The notes: generated by a model not told the origin, from the sequence alone. Shown: positions 50,685 to 62,659, counted from the stretch's first letter. The stretch: DNA of 64,000 nt from Oxytricha trifallax (GCA_000711775.1 ARYC01000674.1:40635-104634); one strand, 5' to 3'. Numbers and translations are program-made.

Positions 50685-50722
50685 TATTTAAATTTAAGAT
50701 CATAAACATTATACCTCATCCA
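50685..50722. promoter_or_regulatory. 38-bp gap between divergent kinase and cyclin start codons
   Basis: If both start assignments hold (50684 minus, 50723 plus), only 38 bp separate the two ATGs and must contain parts of both 5' regions. This is inferred from gene positions; no motif is recognisable. Confidence 0.3.
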
Positions 50723-52825
50723 ATGGGTCAAACAACTTCAAGATCAGTGAGCACTATCTCTAAAAAACGCAGATCTAAGAGTATTAGTGATCATGGACCA
50801 CTCCAGCGCCAAGCAAATTTTAAAATTGAGCAGTAACAGATTCACCCTGAATTCCTGAACTAGTCAGTTCTTCAGCTCCCTGTCATCAAATAAACAAGAA
50901 AGACTTCGGATTAATCAGCTCCAATTTATTCTACCAATTATTTTTTATTAAATATCATCAAATGAAAAATTGAATGATCTCTCAGCAATACTTACTTTAA
51001 GTCCATAATCTAGATCACATCCAAAATTTGAATTAAAGAAAGGGATCAAATGTCTCTAAAAATAACTCAAACTCCTCTTTTATTTACTCGCAAGCATCCA
51101 CTAAGTTATCCGACTAGCATATGCAATCAAGTAATAAAAGTGATAGCTCATAATAATAGTAAATTTCAGTAACTAAATTGAAATCAACAAATAACTTAGA
51201 GTATCAAAGTATGAGCAAAGCAATAAGCATCCTTAGCTCCCTAGCTAACATGAGTAAATTTTTCTTTTTTAATTCTCATATTAAAGAATCTGAAACATAT
51301 ATTTACCAGTGACTAGCCACTAGACATTTCACATAATCAAAAGCCAAAGCTCGACGCTAGATCCGTCATGATATAGAGATATCTCGAGCACTTTAACCAA
51401 ATGCCAGACTGTGATTAACAAGACCGTGAGTTCTTCGACCAAGGACTCTCAAGTTAAGTCGCCCCAGATTATGCCTCAGAAATTTATAAGAAACTTCTGA
51501 GATAAGAGTGCCAAGAACATATCCAGAATCTCCTGAAACCATATCTAAGCAAAGATGATTACAAAATCGCAAAACGCCTCAGAAACAAGGCCGCACATAG
51601 AATTCTCAGTCTCTGTAAGGAGAAAGGGTATAGACAGGAGACTCACTTACTTGGTGTAAACATTTTGGACAAGTTTCTCTCCTTAAAAATGCTATAACAG
51701 AGCACAATTTATCTATAATTCATATATTGGTAAGACAAATGAAAAAATATGCCATAAATGCAACTAATTTTATAGTACATTATTCTTTAAAAATCAAATT
51801 CCATATGTTAATCCTCAAATATATTAAAATTCTTAATCCTGTATTTTATTATCTATAAGAGGAATAAATTCTATTACTCGTGGTAACCTGCACTATCATC
51901 GCTGCAAAGATAGAATAACCTATGACACCATCAATTAACAGAATGATCACCCTTCTAACCGACGAAGAAAGGCGATTTGTTACAAAAGAAGGAGTGATAA
52001 GATGCGAAGATGACGTTCTAAAAACTTTTGACTTCGACTTCAACATGCTTTTATACAAAAAATCTGTTTATCTTACTTATCTCATTTTATAATGTTATTT
52101 TTAAATGTATTTAAAGTGCTTAGTCCAATGCCATTTTTCGACAGATTCATGAGGCTTGCGGACTATCACAATGAGTTTTTTATCGACTAATGCAAGTTTG
52201 AACTCCTGAAATTAATGACATCCGACATAAGTTTTCTAGATTACAGGAACTCTCACAAAGCGGCTGCTTCTCTAGTTGCGTGCCTTAATTTGATAGACAT
52301 ATAGAAGTCTCAATTTGTTTATGTGAACTTAAATTTATTCCAATTCAATTTACATCATATGCATTTTAGTTGATTTGTCTAATATATTTAAGTTAACTAG
52401 TAACTAAGAGGCATAAATTTGGATATTGCATTTTGGGATGATAAATTAGAGACTGTGACTGGAATACTGAAATAAGATTTCGAGCAGGTCTTCAGGAGAC
52501 TAGCTAAATTGATAAACTACTATATTTTCAGCAGAGATGACGATAACTTCTTAAGAAAACTTATGCTAAGCAAACTTATATAGTGGATGTTTAAGAATTA
52601 TCATTAATTTCATGATTTAATCTTCTTATGTTTCTAAGGAAAATGGGAAGTAATATTTATTATTCTTTTTGATGAATCATTATTTTTCTAACCTTAAACT
52701 TAAATGAACTGATAGCAGATGCAGAGATATTACTTTCTGAGAAAGCTCATAGTTAATATTCTCAGGTTTCTTATAGCATTAAGTTTATAAATGATAATAT
52801 ATCAAAAGTTCTAAAATATCGATGA
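50723..52825 (+). CDS. Cyclin (A/B-like, two cyclin folds)
   Basis: Starts MGQTTSRSVSTISKKRRSKS at 50723 with a disordered, Ser/Gln-rich leader across two exons. The N-terminal cyclin box follows: APDYASEIYKKLLRQECQE, KPYLSKDDYKIAKRLRNKAA, ETHLLGVNILDKFLSLKM, then after an intron LLVVTCTIIAAKIEQPMTPS, ..VLKTFDFDFNM. The C-terminal fold is LSPMPFFDRFMRLADYHNEF, FLDYRNSHKAAASLVACLNL and RLAKLINYYIFSRDDDNFLR. This is the layout of CDK-binding mitotic cyclins. The last exon (EILLSEKAHSQYSQVSYSIK) ends at TGA 52823. The 52380-52720 splice pattern is approximate; an alternative stop is at 52710. The initial MG could be N-myristoylated, unusual for a cyclin. Confidence 0.75.
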
Positions 52826-53901
52826 TATCGCTAAATCTAAATTATATAATATATTATGTATTATACATTAAATTAATTATCGATTTTATTTCAAATGACA
52901 TGAATAATAATAATTTATATATTTCCATTTCATATTTTAGAGTAGTTAAACTAGGTCGTGTTTCCTTTAGTCATGGTGCCTAATTTGCATTCACTTTCCT
53001 CTTCTTAAAAAAGAAAGTGCGTCTAAAAATAAGCGGATGTTCTAAGGGAATATAATCAAAATAGTAAATAAGTTTAAGATTCTAAACCTTTTTTAAATAT
53101 AAAGTAAGCGCAGTTTTATGTTGAATTCTTAAAAGATAATAAATTAAAAAAATTTCGATGAACTTAAGGTTTTAAGGTGAATTATTTATAAGTGAAAAAA
53201 ATAGATGGGGATTGACATAGTTTCCTAAAAAAATTTAAAGTCTATAAGTTTTTCAAATTTACGCTATTTTTGATTTATAATAAAAGAGCAAAAAGATATT
53301 CTATTAACTATATATCATTTTGAACCAATCTATTATAATTTAATTATTATTTATATATCTTTTCAACTCTTTATTAAGTGAAAAGGTTTAAATAATACTA
53401 TATAAGTAACAATAGTCAATTGACAAAAAGAAAATTAAACTTTTTTAATAAAAAGAAGCATAATGAGAACTTTATATAATTAACAGGTATAATTGTAAAT
53501 AATTAAATTATTATAACATTAGCAAGATTATAATTAATTAATATTCAAACATAACTCTTTTTTCATTAAATTACTGTCTCTTTTAGATAATAAAGATTGA
53601 ATTTTATAGCTTATGAAAATACTTATTAATTTATATATTATATTTTTTAAACATTTTTAACCTGAAAAATTTATACATAAGCTTGGACTTTACTTATATA
53701 AATTGAAAAGTGCATAATTGTAGAGCTATCAATTCAAAGATTTAAGTGTGGTTGACTATCGTTCATGTTATAATTTTACAATGTAGAGCGTCTCCTCCTC
53801 CCTTCAAGTTATTATTGCATTTGCATGGATTATTCAAGCGGCTTTTCCGAATCAACTCTGTCCTCTACAGGTATATGTTTAATTAAGAATGAAAATAAAG
53901 C
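52826..53901. other. AT-rich convergent intergenic region
   Basis: About 1.1 kb between the 3' ends of the cyclin and the minus-strand membrane-protein gene. Strongly AT-rich with long A/T runs. A short plus-strand signal-peptide-like frame at 53781 is discussed under rejected items. No repeat or RNA gene recognised. Confidence 0.4.
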
Positions 53902-55340
53902 TCAATATGATTACTTTAATATATTATGATAAACATGTTAAAGTTAAGCTTGGATATTTTAATGTTATTGTATGTTAAGCTGGGAATTGCTATTCATATT
54001 ATTTATTTAATCCATTTCTATAACGAGAACTTCTTCTCCTCCAAAATTATGCTCATCAAAATTGTTTTAACGATTCTCCACAGCTTACTAGCGAGAGTTT
54101 ATTATGACCTCAAATCTGTCATACTGATTTTATTGCTAATTTATTGAGAAACTAAAGTAGTTTATCCTGCCTAAGAAAAAGGAATAGAGTATAGCAAGAA
54201 TAGGTATAACAACTTAAGCTAAATTGCCAAATTTCAAGAGTTAAGAGGAAGGTGATTACGAACAAAGTCCAATAAGAGCATAGAAAAGGCCCCAGATTAA
54301 AAGTTTTATTAGTAAAAATAAGTATTTCTCTTATCTCCTGTATACTCTGCGCATATCACAATCATAAACAATTGCTGCGATTGGTAAAATTATGGTCCAG
54401 TGGTCGTAAGAATACTTTGTACTTTCTTACTTATTGAAAAATAAGGATATTCCACTTAGAAAAGTAGAAACTCCAGCCAAAAAATAAACACAAGAAAGTC
54501 CTCCATTAAAGTAAAATTACTCAGAATGAAGGAATGAGGTCTGCACTATTTCCTAAATGTCATTTTAAAATTAGGCATCAGCTGAGTCTCCTCTTCCATC
54601 CATCAATAAACTCCATTCTTGATTCTACTCTTAATAAGCTTCAAATTGCAATAAGGTTTTATTATGTTCTAGACAATTGTCATCTATCATTAACCTAAGC
54701 TCGTCTGAGTATAAATAGTTGAAGTCAGTCCCAGAAAATTCACCCCTAAAGAATTTGTAACTTAACCTATAGTACTTACTTAACTCCTTCTAAAGACAAA
54801 GTCTTACCAACTGGATATCTATTTTCTATGGTTATTGAGAGGTAAGGATTTCTGACGATATAAAATTCAACTTCTCCGATGATTTACTAAAAGTGTTCAA
54901 AATTAAATTCATTATTAACAAGCTGTTTCCGACTTACCTAGTTTGTGAGAGGATTTTTAGATTGAATCTGATTTTTTGAATGAAATCTACCAACTATTTA
55001 TGTTCCTTTCTTCTTAAATAGCTATTTCATAATGCCATGAACATTGAAAAAATGTGAATGACTAGATGTCAGACTTTGTTAATCTTTAGACTATAGACTT
55101 CTAGTTTTCATCTTTGCAATTATAAAATTCTTATCTGCTCTAAAAGCTTCTTTTATCATCATTTCGTAAGATGTGCTAAAGATAGGATCTACTTCTTTTA
55201 AGTCGAAGTATTCACTGATCAAATTATCGTCTATATATAAAGGCAAACGATTTTGGTTGATATTAGAGTTTCGTTAATCTTGATGACTAAGAATGTAATT
55301 TGTAGCCCATAATTTACAATATCTACCATTTAAATAGTAC
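53902..55340 (-). CDS. Multi-span membrane protein, function unknown
   Basis: The N-terminal two thirds are soluble (LPLYIDDNLISEYFDLKEVD, FRADKNFIIAKMKTRSLQ, GEVEFYIVRNPYLSITIENR, a 22-nt intron, KELSKYYRLSYKFFRGEFSG, LYSDELRLMIDDNCLEHN). Four hydrophobic spans follow (GGLSCVYFLAGVSTFLSGIS, WTIILPIAAIVY, YLFLLIKLLIWGLFYALIGL, VVIPILAILYSFFLGRINYF) and a Gln/Asn-rich tail ends KQSY and TGA 53902-53904. The plus-strand hydrophobic ORF in this area is its shadow. The start codon is not resolved (no ATG in frame before ~55340). The fold with a long pre-membrane domain before four spans recurs in ciliate membrane proteins, but I cannot assign it. Confidence 0.6.
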
Positions 55341-55450
55341 TTTTAGAATAATACTGATAAATTAATATATTAAATTTTAGTCTAATTAAACCTTATAAGA
55401 AATAAATAAACTCCTTTCTATTCAAAACAGTAAAGGAGTAATGTATTAAA

Positions 55451-56683
55451 TCAATCGTCTTCTTGGTCTTTTCCGGAAACTACATCATTTTCGTGAATGT
55501 ATTCTTCATTTGGATCTACTGTTGGACCTTCCCAAACTAACTGTCTTGGAAGAGCATGGTATTCTGCATCATCAGTGGGTGGTAGCCAAGTTGGGTATTC
55601 CAAATCTAAATATTACTTCTGACATAACTTGACTGCGTCTCTAATTCTCACAAGGGAACTGATAGAGCCTGGCACGTTACCTTAAATGTAGAGCAAGCTT
55701 CTCTCAACATCAATTTTAACTACTCTTTAATTGAGTACAGTACTACTTTGGTTTCCCATTTGACCAGCCATCTTTTTGTTTTTGAAAACTTTACCTGGAT
55801 ACTCTCTGTTACCGATGGAACCTGGATGTCTGTGAGAGACTGAGTTACCATGAGTAGCGTTTTAACCTGAGAAATTCCATCTCTTCATGACTCCTTGGAA
55901 ACCTTTACCGATTGAAGTTGACCTAACATCAACTAATTGGCCGATTTTAAAGTGTCTTGGACCAAGAAAATAACCAAGGGGTAAGAAGTTTTCTGGTGTG
56001 ACTACAAACTCTGCAAGATCTGCCTTTGGTGGAATGTTATATTTCAAGAAGTGACCAGCTTATGGTTTCTTCAAAGTCTTGAGTCTCTCCTCACCACAAC
56101 CAATTTGAATTGAGTTGACACCATCCTTTTCAAGAGTCTTTACTTAGGTTACTTAGCATCTGTCAATTTAGATTACTGTACATGGTACATGGACTCCCCA
56201 TTTATTCCAGAAGTGTGTCATTCCCATCTTGTATCCAATCAATCCAACTCTCTTAGAGTACATGTTTTATGGGGCAGTATTGACAATTTCTCTATTAAAT
56301 TGCTCATTAAGTTGATCATCAAATGATCTGAAAGAACTCTTTTTATTTGTTACTCCATGAACATTTGGTAGAGCTACCTTTTTTTATTTTATAATTTCCT
56401 TTATGTTTGAAATGCATTACTATTTTTTTATTTTTAAAGAAATAATTTAATCATAAGATTAGTTACTAAAAATCACAATATTGAAAATTAAAACCTTGCC
56501 ATAATCAATGATCTTTTCCTTTTTAAGATTTTCATATCCAAGGTCTCTTAATTATGTCATAGTCATATCTTGTAGTGGAGTTGACATTTTGGCTTGAGCC
56601 TGGGAAGCAAAGAAAAGCTACTGGTTGTATACAATACATTTTGTATTTTGAAGGAGATTTCTCCTTACCACTTAAGATAACAT
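55451..56683 (-). CDS. MRPL3: Mitochondrial ribosomal protein uL3m
   Basis: Large-subunit ribosomal protein L3 of the bacterial/mitochondrial type. The start complementary to 56681-56683 gives a presequence with basic residues ([15 protein letters not shown]), supporting mitochondrial import. One intron (GTTTTAATTTTC..AAAAAAAG, ~56380-56500) joins DYGK to VALPNVHGV in phase. Conserved core: [90 protein letters not shown]. The acidic C-terminus ends DQEDD and TGA 55451-55453. Slightly longer than bacterial L3, as usual for mitochondrial versions. Confidence 0.9.
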
Positions 56684-56928
56684 ATTTTTATAACTATATA
56701 ATAATTTAATAACTATCAATTTAATTCTTATAAAAATGATTCATATGGTAATAAAGCTGAAAAATTAAATGTCTTTTTAATTAAGGATTAATTTTAAAGT
56801 CACTATTATTATGGAAAGAAAAAAATTTCGAAAATAATATTTTGTTGTTTTAGGAAATAAATTTGACTATTTTAAGCTAATAATAAATGACATTAAATTC
56901 AAATAAGTTTTATTTTTATACCCTTTTT

Positions 56929-57534
56929 TCAGTAATACTTCTTATCACTATTAGCTTCAAATGCTTCATGTGAGCTCATGTAATATTTCTTAAGTAAATA
57001 ACACTGTATAAATATCGAAATTCCAATTCCACAGCATATATTCCCATAGTATGTATTGCCTTCCGTTAAGTAAACAGTTGAATATAGTATCCCATAAAAA
57101 AGATATATTGCTCCAAAAGCGAATGTCGCATAAACCTCCATGATCATAATATCACTTTCATCAATTTGCGAGTTCCTCATAATATTATAGAAAGACATGG
57201 CGAACTTGTACATGCTATTGAAGTATAATATATAGTACATTGCCATGAGGAAGTATGCCAAAGTTTTTTCGTTGTAACTCATCCCATTTTCTTCAATGCC
57301 ATAAAGTACCACCTTCAAAAAGAACATAATGAACATCTATTTCACAAATACTATTATTAGGGGGGTGACTACTGAAAACTATTGTTCTAACTTTTTCTTC
57401 TGCCTTATCTAAGCTTCTGTTAAGGTGAATTTAGAGGGGAGGTTGGGATCTATATAAGGTGAAGAGTTTTATTGTGTTGTGGAGATTTTCACACCATCAT
57501 CGTTTACCAAGTAGGTGTTTGAAAAGTCGTTCAT
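56929..57534 (-). CDS. Four-span membrane protein, function unknown
   Basis: Single exon of 201 codons from the ATG complementary to 57532-57534 (MNDFSNTYLVNDDGVKIS) to TGA 56929-56931. A ~60-residue soluble leader ending QIRQKKKLEQQF is followed by four hydrophobic segments: VVTPLIIVFVKQMFIMFFLK, TLAYFLMAMYYILYF, VYATFAFGAIYLFYGILYST and ICCGIGISIFIQCYLL. It ends with a polar tail (SSHEAFEANSDKKYY). Positive-inside pattern suggests both ends in the cytosol. Family not recognised. Confidence 0.7.
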
Positions 57535-57653
57535 ATTCAAATATTAGATTTAATAATATTAACATATAATTAAAGTTAACAAATTTATTAACGAAAAATT
57601 TAATCAAAATTTAAGAGGTTGATATTTAGGATTGTTTATAAAGTTTTGGTCAT

Positions 57654-58073
57654 TCATTATTGCTCATTTACTATTTATATATTTGAACAATATTAATTCA
57701 TAGAATTATTTGAATAGTATTATTGAAATACAAAAATCACCAATTAAAAGTGATATCGTAAAATACTGATATTTAACAATAACAAAGCTTCTTGATAATC
57801 TAAAGGCCTGCCTGGATAATACCAAAACGCAATTAATCTTCTCTTAACCTTATTCAATTCATACAGAGTTTCGCAAAGTTTTATGTAATCTCCCTCCTCT
57901 TTTAGCTGATTCTGAAATATATACATGCACTGTGACCTGTAAAATCTCTAGTCTCTTTCCCTTGGTATTCCCTCAGCTGCTATGAAAATTTCTTTTATTT
58001 AAGCAAACGCTTCTTTTCTTAAGTTTTCAATATGTGTAGGCTCTTTCATTATAGTGAAAGTTTTTCTGTACAT
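57654..58073 (-). CDS. Small helical hypothetical protein
   Basis: From the ATG complementary to 58071-58073 (MYRKTFTIMKEPTHIENLRK) the frame encodes amphipathic helices (EAFAQIKEIFIAAEGIPRER, YIFQNQLKEEGDYIKLCETL) and a Trp/Tyr/Pro patch (LIAFWYYPGRPLDYQEA). The sequence after ..ILRYHF looks like 3' UTR although no TGA occurs until 57654-57656, so the last codons may be intron or unspliced. Divergent from the dehydrogenase-like gene (142 bp). No family recognised. Confidence 0.5.
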
Positions 58074-58215
58074 TTGTTTGTGATTCTTAATATAATTACA
58101 ATTTTAACTTTGAAGGCTGTATGATATGCCAAGTTGGAATTTTAAATTCTGTATTGTCAGCAATTAAAGGTTAGAATTAATTGAATAATTATAATAAAAG
58201 ATATTAAAACAAAAA

Positions 58216-59307
58216 ATGAATTAAGGAACATAAGTGACATAAAATATGGATTCTACTTCTTTCTTATTTGGCTTGATCTAATTGAAGTACCCATCTATAA
58301 AAGCACTCAGTTTTGATAAAACACTCCCTCTACTTGGAAGAACTCAATTCTCGGTTTCAAGGGTATTTTTCCAATTCTTATTCTATCTTGGTCTGGCTAG
58401 CTCAGCTTATTTTATCTTCAGAGGCATTTATAAGAGCGGAAGATGGCTTATAGATTGGATCAAATCTATGTTTAATGCTAATAAGTACTTAAACAGCTCA
58501 AATGAAAAAACCAATAGTCCTCATAAGAAATATTATGCTGTGATTTATGGAACTGGTAAACTTATTCATTTGAAAAAAAAGTTTTTTTTTAATAGTAAAT
58601 TTTACAATAGTTACTTAGTCAGTATTTAATATTAATAAAATTTAGTTTAATATCGCTGGATTCGCATATTCACACTATCTAGCTAACAAGGGTTATAACC
58701 TGATACTCATAGATAGAGATGCTACCCCAATAAATGATGTGGAATTAAGCATTAAGGATGTTTTTAAAAAGAACACCCCAGAAATAGTAAAAATTGTACT
58801 AAACAAATTTGACCAAGAGAGCTTGAGCAAGCAACTTCATTCCACAAGAGACCTCCCCATCAAGCTTTTTATTAACTGCAAAAATTCAAGAAAGAAGTCT
58901 TCTTAAGAGTCAAGAGCAAACTAACTCCTTCCAGACATCGAAGATGGTAATGAATCAGACGACGTAGAGGAAGGGATCTCAAGCAAGAGAGATGAGATTA
59001 TTAGCAGAGAGGAAGTTTACTTTACTGGCAAAGAAAACATTGAAGGCCTAGCTTGTTTGCTAAACATCTTCTTAACTCCCTTACTACAGTCTTCACATCA
59101 CCCAGCTGTCCTAAATATAGATAACGATTAAGATTTGGACGAAAATAACATTAAGAAAGGTCAATTGTTCTTTTAAGCCACCATTAACTTCCAAGATACT
59201 TTTACCACATTGTTACAGAGACAGGTTAAGGGTGCACTTAAAACAATTATTGCTAAAATAGAATTGAATCAGGAAATTGTGAAAATAAAATTAAAATTAA
59301 ATAAATA
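58216..59307 (+). CDS. Short-chain dehydrogenase-like protein, 3' end abutting a transposon
   Basis: ATG 58216 is in frame with a second ATG at 58246. The N-terminus has a membrane anchor (FFQFLFYLGLASSAYFIFRG), then KYYAVIYGTG / NIAGFAYSHYLANKGYNLIL + IDRD, the start of a Rossmann fold laid out like 17beta-HSD12/3-ketoacyl-CoA reductases, with an intron in between (~58558-58650). Later, ENIEGLACLLNIFLTPLLQS matches the NxxG helix region. The position of the catalytic YxxxK is GQLFFQATINFQDTF, where Tyr and Lys appear replaced. A Glu/Asp-rich insert (EDGNESDDVEEGISSK) is unusual. The frame has no TGA until 59657, well inside transposon-like DNA, so the native C-terminus seems lost or unspliced. 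Probably a non-catalytic relative or a broken gene. Confidence 0.6.
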
Positions 59308-59911
59308 ATATAATTAGACCAATGGAAAAATGCGTAAACCCCAAATCCCCTCAATTTCAAAACCCCTGTGTTTTTGTTGCCATGTGTCATTTTTTTATTA
59401 GTAGTTGGTCAAAAAATTTAGGGGACTAGTCAAAATCATACATGTATTTGTACAAATTGATACATCTCAAATTTAGGGGTCTGTATAATTAGGGAAGTTG
59501 GGAAATTTGCCAATTTAGCGATTTTAGAGACTTACGTAGTTTAGAGCAAAATAGGGACTTTTTCATAAAAACCTCTCTCATTTACCGAAAAGGGGCTTGA
59601 AAGTAGAGTAACTCCATTAAAATTTGGAAGTTTTGCCAAAATATGGCATTCATGCATGATTGCGATAATATAAAGGCAAATGCAACTAAGTAGAATCGCT
59701 AAGGAAGTGGCCATTTTAAGAGAGCAAATGTGAAATAGAAGCAGTATTTTAGAATCGAGTGTTGTAAAGAGTGAATTAGGACATTTTTAAGTAAAATATA
59801 AATAGTGTTATTAATTATAATAATCTGCGATGAATTTAAAACTGACATGACATGGGAAATTGTAAAGGGAAACAGGTTTTATACACTACTTCAGCTATGA
59901 AACAAACATCA

Positions 59912-62141
59912 TCACACAAAACCGAACCGAAGAGTATGAATCCACTTCTTGATACTGAATGCCCACATCCCCTAGATGTCTTCTTTTCTTAAATTCTGAA
60001 CGATTTCAGCAACCCTCTTCACCAATTGCTGCCTAAAAGTGTAAAGCCCATTAAAACATACTTGTTCTGAATAGTGTCCATCTTCATCTCTTCTTTGTAA
60101 AGGAGAATAACTGCTCAATTGGATTGAGCCAAGGCGAGTATTCGGCGTTGAAGAGCACATTCACTTTGAACTTTCCGGCTGTGGCTAACATCTCTGAATA
60201 TTTATGAATGACTGCGTTGTCCATCAGCAGGACCACTTTCTTAGAGTGTAGTTCTTTGTCAGTTCTTACACTGCGTAAGGTATGGTAGATAAAGTTTTCA
60301 AAGAGAACTGAGTCAAAAGCTCCTTCTATCACTTGACTGGAGATAATTCTATCCTAGGAAATCGCAGCAATATAAGACATTGAGAATTGCTATCTCTTAG
60401 CTGAGCTTTTCTTAATTGACAACTCTCTCACTTTCATCCCATAGTGTCCCAGGTTCTGCTTCATCTCACTCTAGTATTCCTTATTGCTTTTCAAGTGAGG
60501 GTCTATAAATAGCTGGGGCCAAAGCTTTTAGTAAGAGCCCCTTTCACTCTGCAAGTTTCCCTGCTCTGACCCAGGGTTCGATGAGTCTTTGTGGAAGCTA
60601 CTTGAGAGTTTTAATTTCCTAGGAGTGACCGCAAACCGACTTTCCAACTTGGTTTCGGCACCTAGGTCAACAGACTTCTTCCTCGAAGATTCCAGTTTTA
60701 TTTTTGATATTTTATCGAGAATAGGAGTTAAACCACTCTTCACTTTTGAAGCTGAATTGTCTTCAGACATTACTGATTTCACTGAACTATTTATGCGGAA
60801 ACTCTGAAAAGTTTTAGTCAAGCTGAATTTCTAATTGGAGGTCTCAGGGACCTCTAATATCGGGGAGAGATCCTTTGTAAATGCAAGCCGAGTTTTCATT
60901 GAAGGGGTCTGAAGTTGCTTTTTTAATGGTTTCAGTTATGGATTTCCCTAAAAGTATTATGCATTAATAATTACCTTAGTATTTTCAATGGTTTTCTAAC
61001 TATAATTACTGGTTTTCGATGACTACTTCGACCCCCTTAGAACTTTCGCTCCATGAATTTAGATTGGAGTGCTGACATGATTCTTTGGCGTCTAGGATAT
61101 TTCTTAAACCCCTATCTTACCTTAGGTTCTATAAAGCTTTTAATTGCAAAATTGCTAATTGCTTACGAAATTGACTTAGCCATACCGAATTTTCCACTTT
61201 TAATATTTCCAACCTTTTAATTACAATTTTTAAAAACCCTAAGTCAAATGAATTTGAAACCTTCTCTAATTATTCCCCAACATTTTCGATTTTTTCCAGG
61301 TGTAAGCTCTCTGAGAATTTTGAAGATGAAGAATCAGAACTTTGATCCATTTTGAGGAGCATTTTCCCATACAAAAGTTTGTCATCGCTAGCGAGGATCA
61401 TGCTATCATTTTGCAACCTTTTTTATCGCTTCTGTAATTTTGCAGAATCTCGATGCATATCTTTAATGTTGAAGCTCCATTACTTTGAAGGCATCGAGTC
61501 CGATCGGAAGTTGCTCTCATCAACTGAAATGATAACTGCATCCTCATATAAGAACTGAGCCAACAACCTGCTAATCCAGAGTCTCTTCTCATTGAAGTTC
61601 GGGTCTCTATACTTTGTATTAGCAGCCTGAGTTTTCCCATATCTTAGATGGAACTTATCTCACAGAATCTTTTGAAGAGTGGTAACGCAAGGCACCTTAA
61701 GTAGCTTACACTCTGGCTTTGTTTGAGCCAGGTTTAATAAATAATTATGAAGCTTCTATCCTGTAACTTCGTAAATTCCGTTCTGTTCTAGGTAGGCCTG
61801 GATAGAATCAAGCAAGAGCTAGTTCCCACAAAGCCCTTTTCTACCCACTTTCTTTTGTGGTTCAGGATCAAGAATCTTATGCTTGACCTCGTACTTAAAC
61901 TTTTCGATAGTCTTATATACAACATCCACATCCATCCTCAATTTCTTAGCCACTTGACGAGGCTTTAATTGTTCGTTATAGTATAGATTTATAACCTCTA
62001 ATTTCTTACATGCGAGCTTAGCTTCTCTTTTCTTCAAAAAAGGATTGCTAATTAACTTCTAGGATTTGCCTTTTTATTTTATTTTCTCGTTGAGTGCATC
62101 TATTAAATTTTGACTGCCTCTAAGAGCTCCTCGTTACTCAT
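59912..62141 (-). pseudogene. DD34E Tc1/mariner-like transposase with a large internal insertion
   Basis: Start complementary to 62139-62141. An N-terminal helix-turn-helix region (LEVINLYYNEQLKPRQVAKK) precedes the first catalytic Asp in VIISVDESNF. Instead of the usual short spacer there are ~300 residues of Ser/Lys/Glu-rich, partly coiled sequence. The fold then resumes (QQFSMSYIAAISQDRIISSQ, IEGAFDSVLFENFI), with the second Asp in VVLLMDNAVIHK and Glu in SPWLNPIEQLFSF; 34 residues separate these two, the Tc1 spacing. Damage: an in-frame TGA at 61660-61662, a frame change around 60900-61010, and a frame shift after SFTKK (~60080) before the C-terminus (FRQQLVKRVAEIVQNLRKED). TAA/TAG still serve as Gln codons, so it evolved under the host code. 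Not functional as it stands. Confidence 0.8.
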
Positions 62142-62390
62142 CAACTTTACATCCTCCTGTAATATTATAGCTTGTGTCGCTTCCTTAATTATTCATAACT
62201 GGTTTATTCCTGATTCTGGCAAGTCAAAAACTTTGAAGGTAAGCTTCAAGGAATTTGCAAAGCTCATCATCATTTTATATGTAACAAACATCAACATTAC
62301 TGGCTAAATATTCTTGAATTTTTTCTTAAGGAAGTTTTATAATTGCTCCACCTGCAAGCTTCTAGATTTGTACAGGGACTTCACCACTGT

Positions 62391-62659
62391 TTAGCAGTTA
62401 TCCAGAATTGTATGTGAAACTTTGTTGACTAAATAACGTTTGGGAAAAATTTACCAAGCACGACAGGAGTCCATTTAACAATAGATTTCTCTTAAGCCTT
62501 AACTTTGCTTGGCTTGATTTCAGTCAGGGTATTAGTGATGAGAAACTCGTCGCTCAATATTGAATTCTGTGAGCAAGAAACTCCTGAATAAGACGCATCC
62601 TTAGACTCTTCTTAAGAATGCGATGGAAGTTGTGTTGAGGTATTATCTTCTTTGGTCTC
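62391..62659 (-). CDS. Short ORF next to the transposase, possibly transposon-borne
   Basis: Minus-strand frame between two TGAs: Ser/Gln-rich start (STQLPSHSQEESKDASYSGV), then EIKPSKVKAQEKSIVKWTPV and FFPNVIQSTKFHIQFWITAK. No ATG near its beginning. It could be an upstream exon or accessory ORF of the transposon. Product not recognised. Confidence 0.25.

Noticed and set aside
53781-54147. Plus-strand two-exon membrane protein with a signal-like start
   Set aside because: The minus strand across 53902-54147 is the Gln/Asn-rich tail of a longer four-span gene with consistent frame and splice phases. The plus hydrophobic frame is its shadow.
57350-57370. G-run (aggggggtg) as another element border
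   Set aside because: It is the coding sequence for VVTPLI in an intact four-span protein, with no repeat partner nearby.
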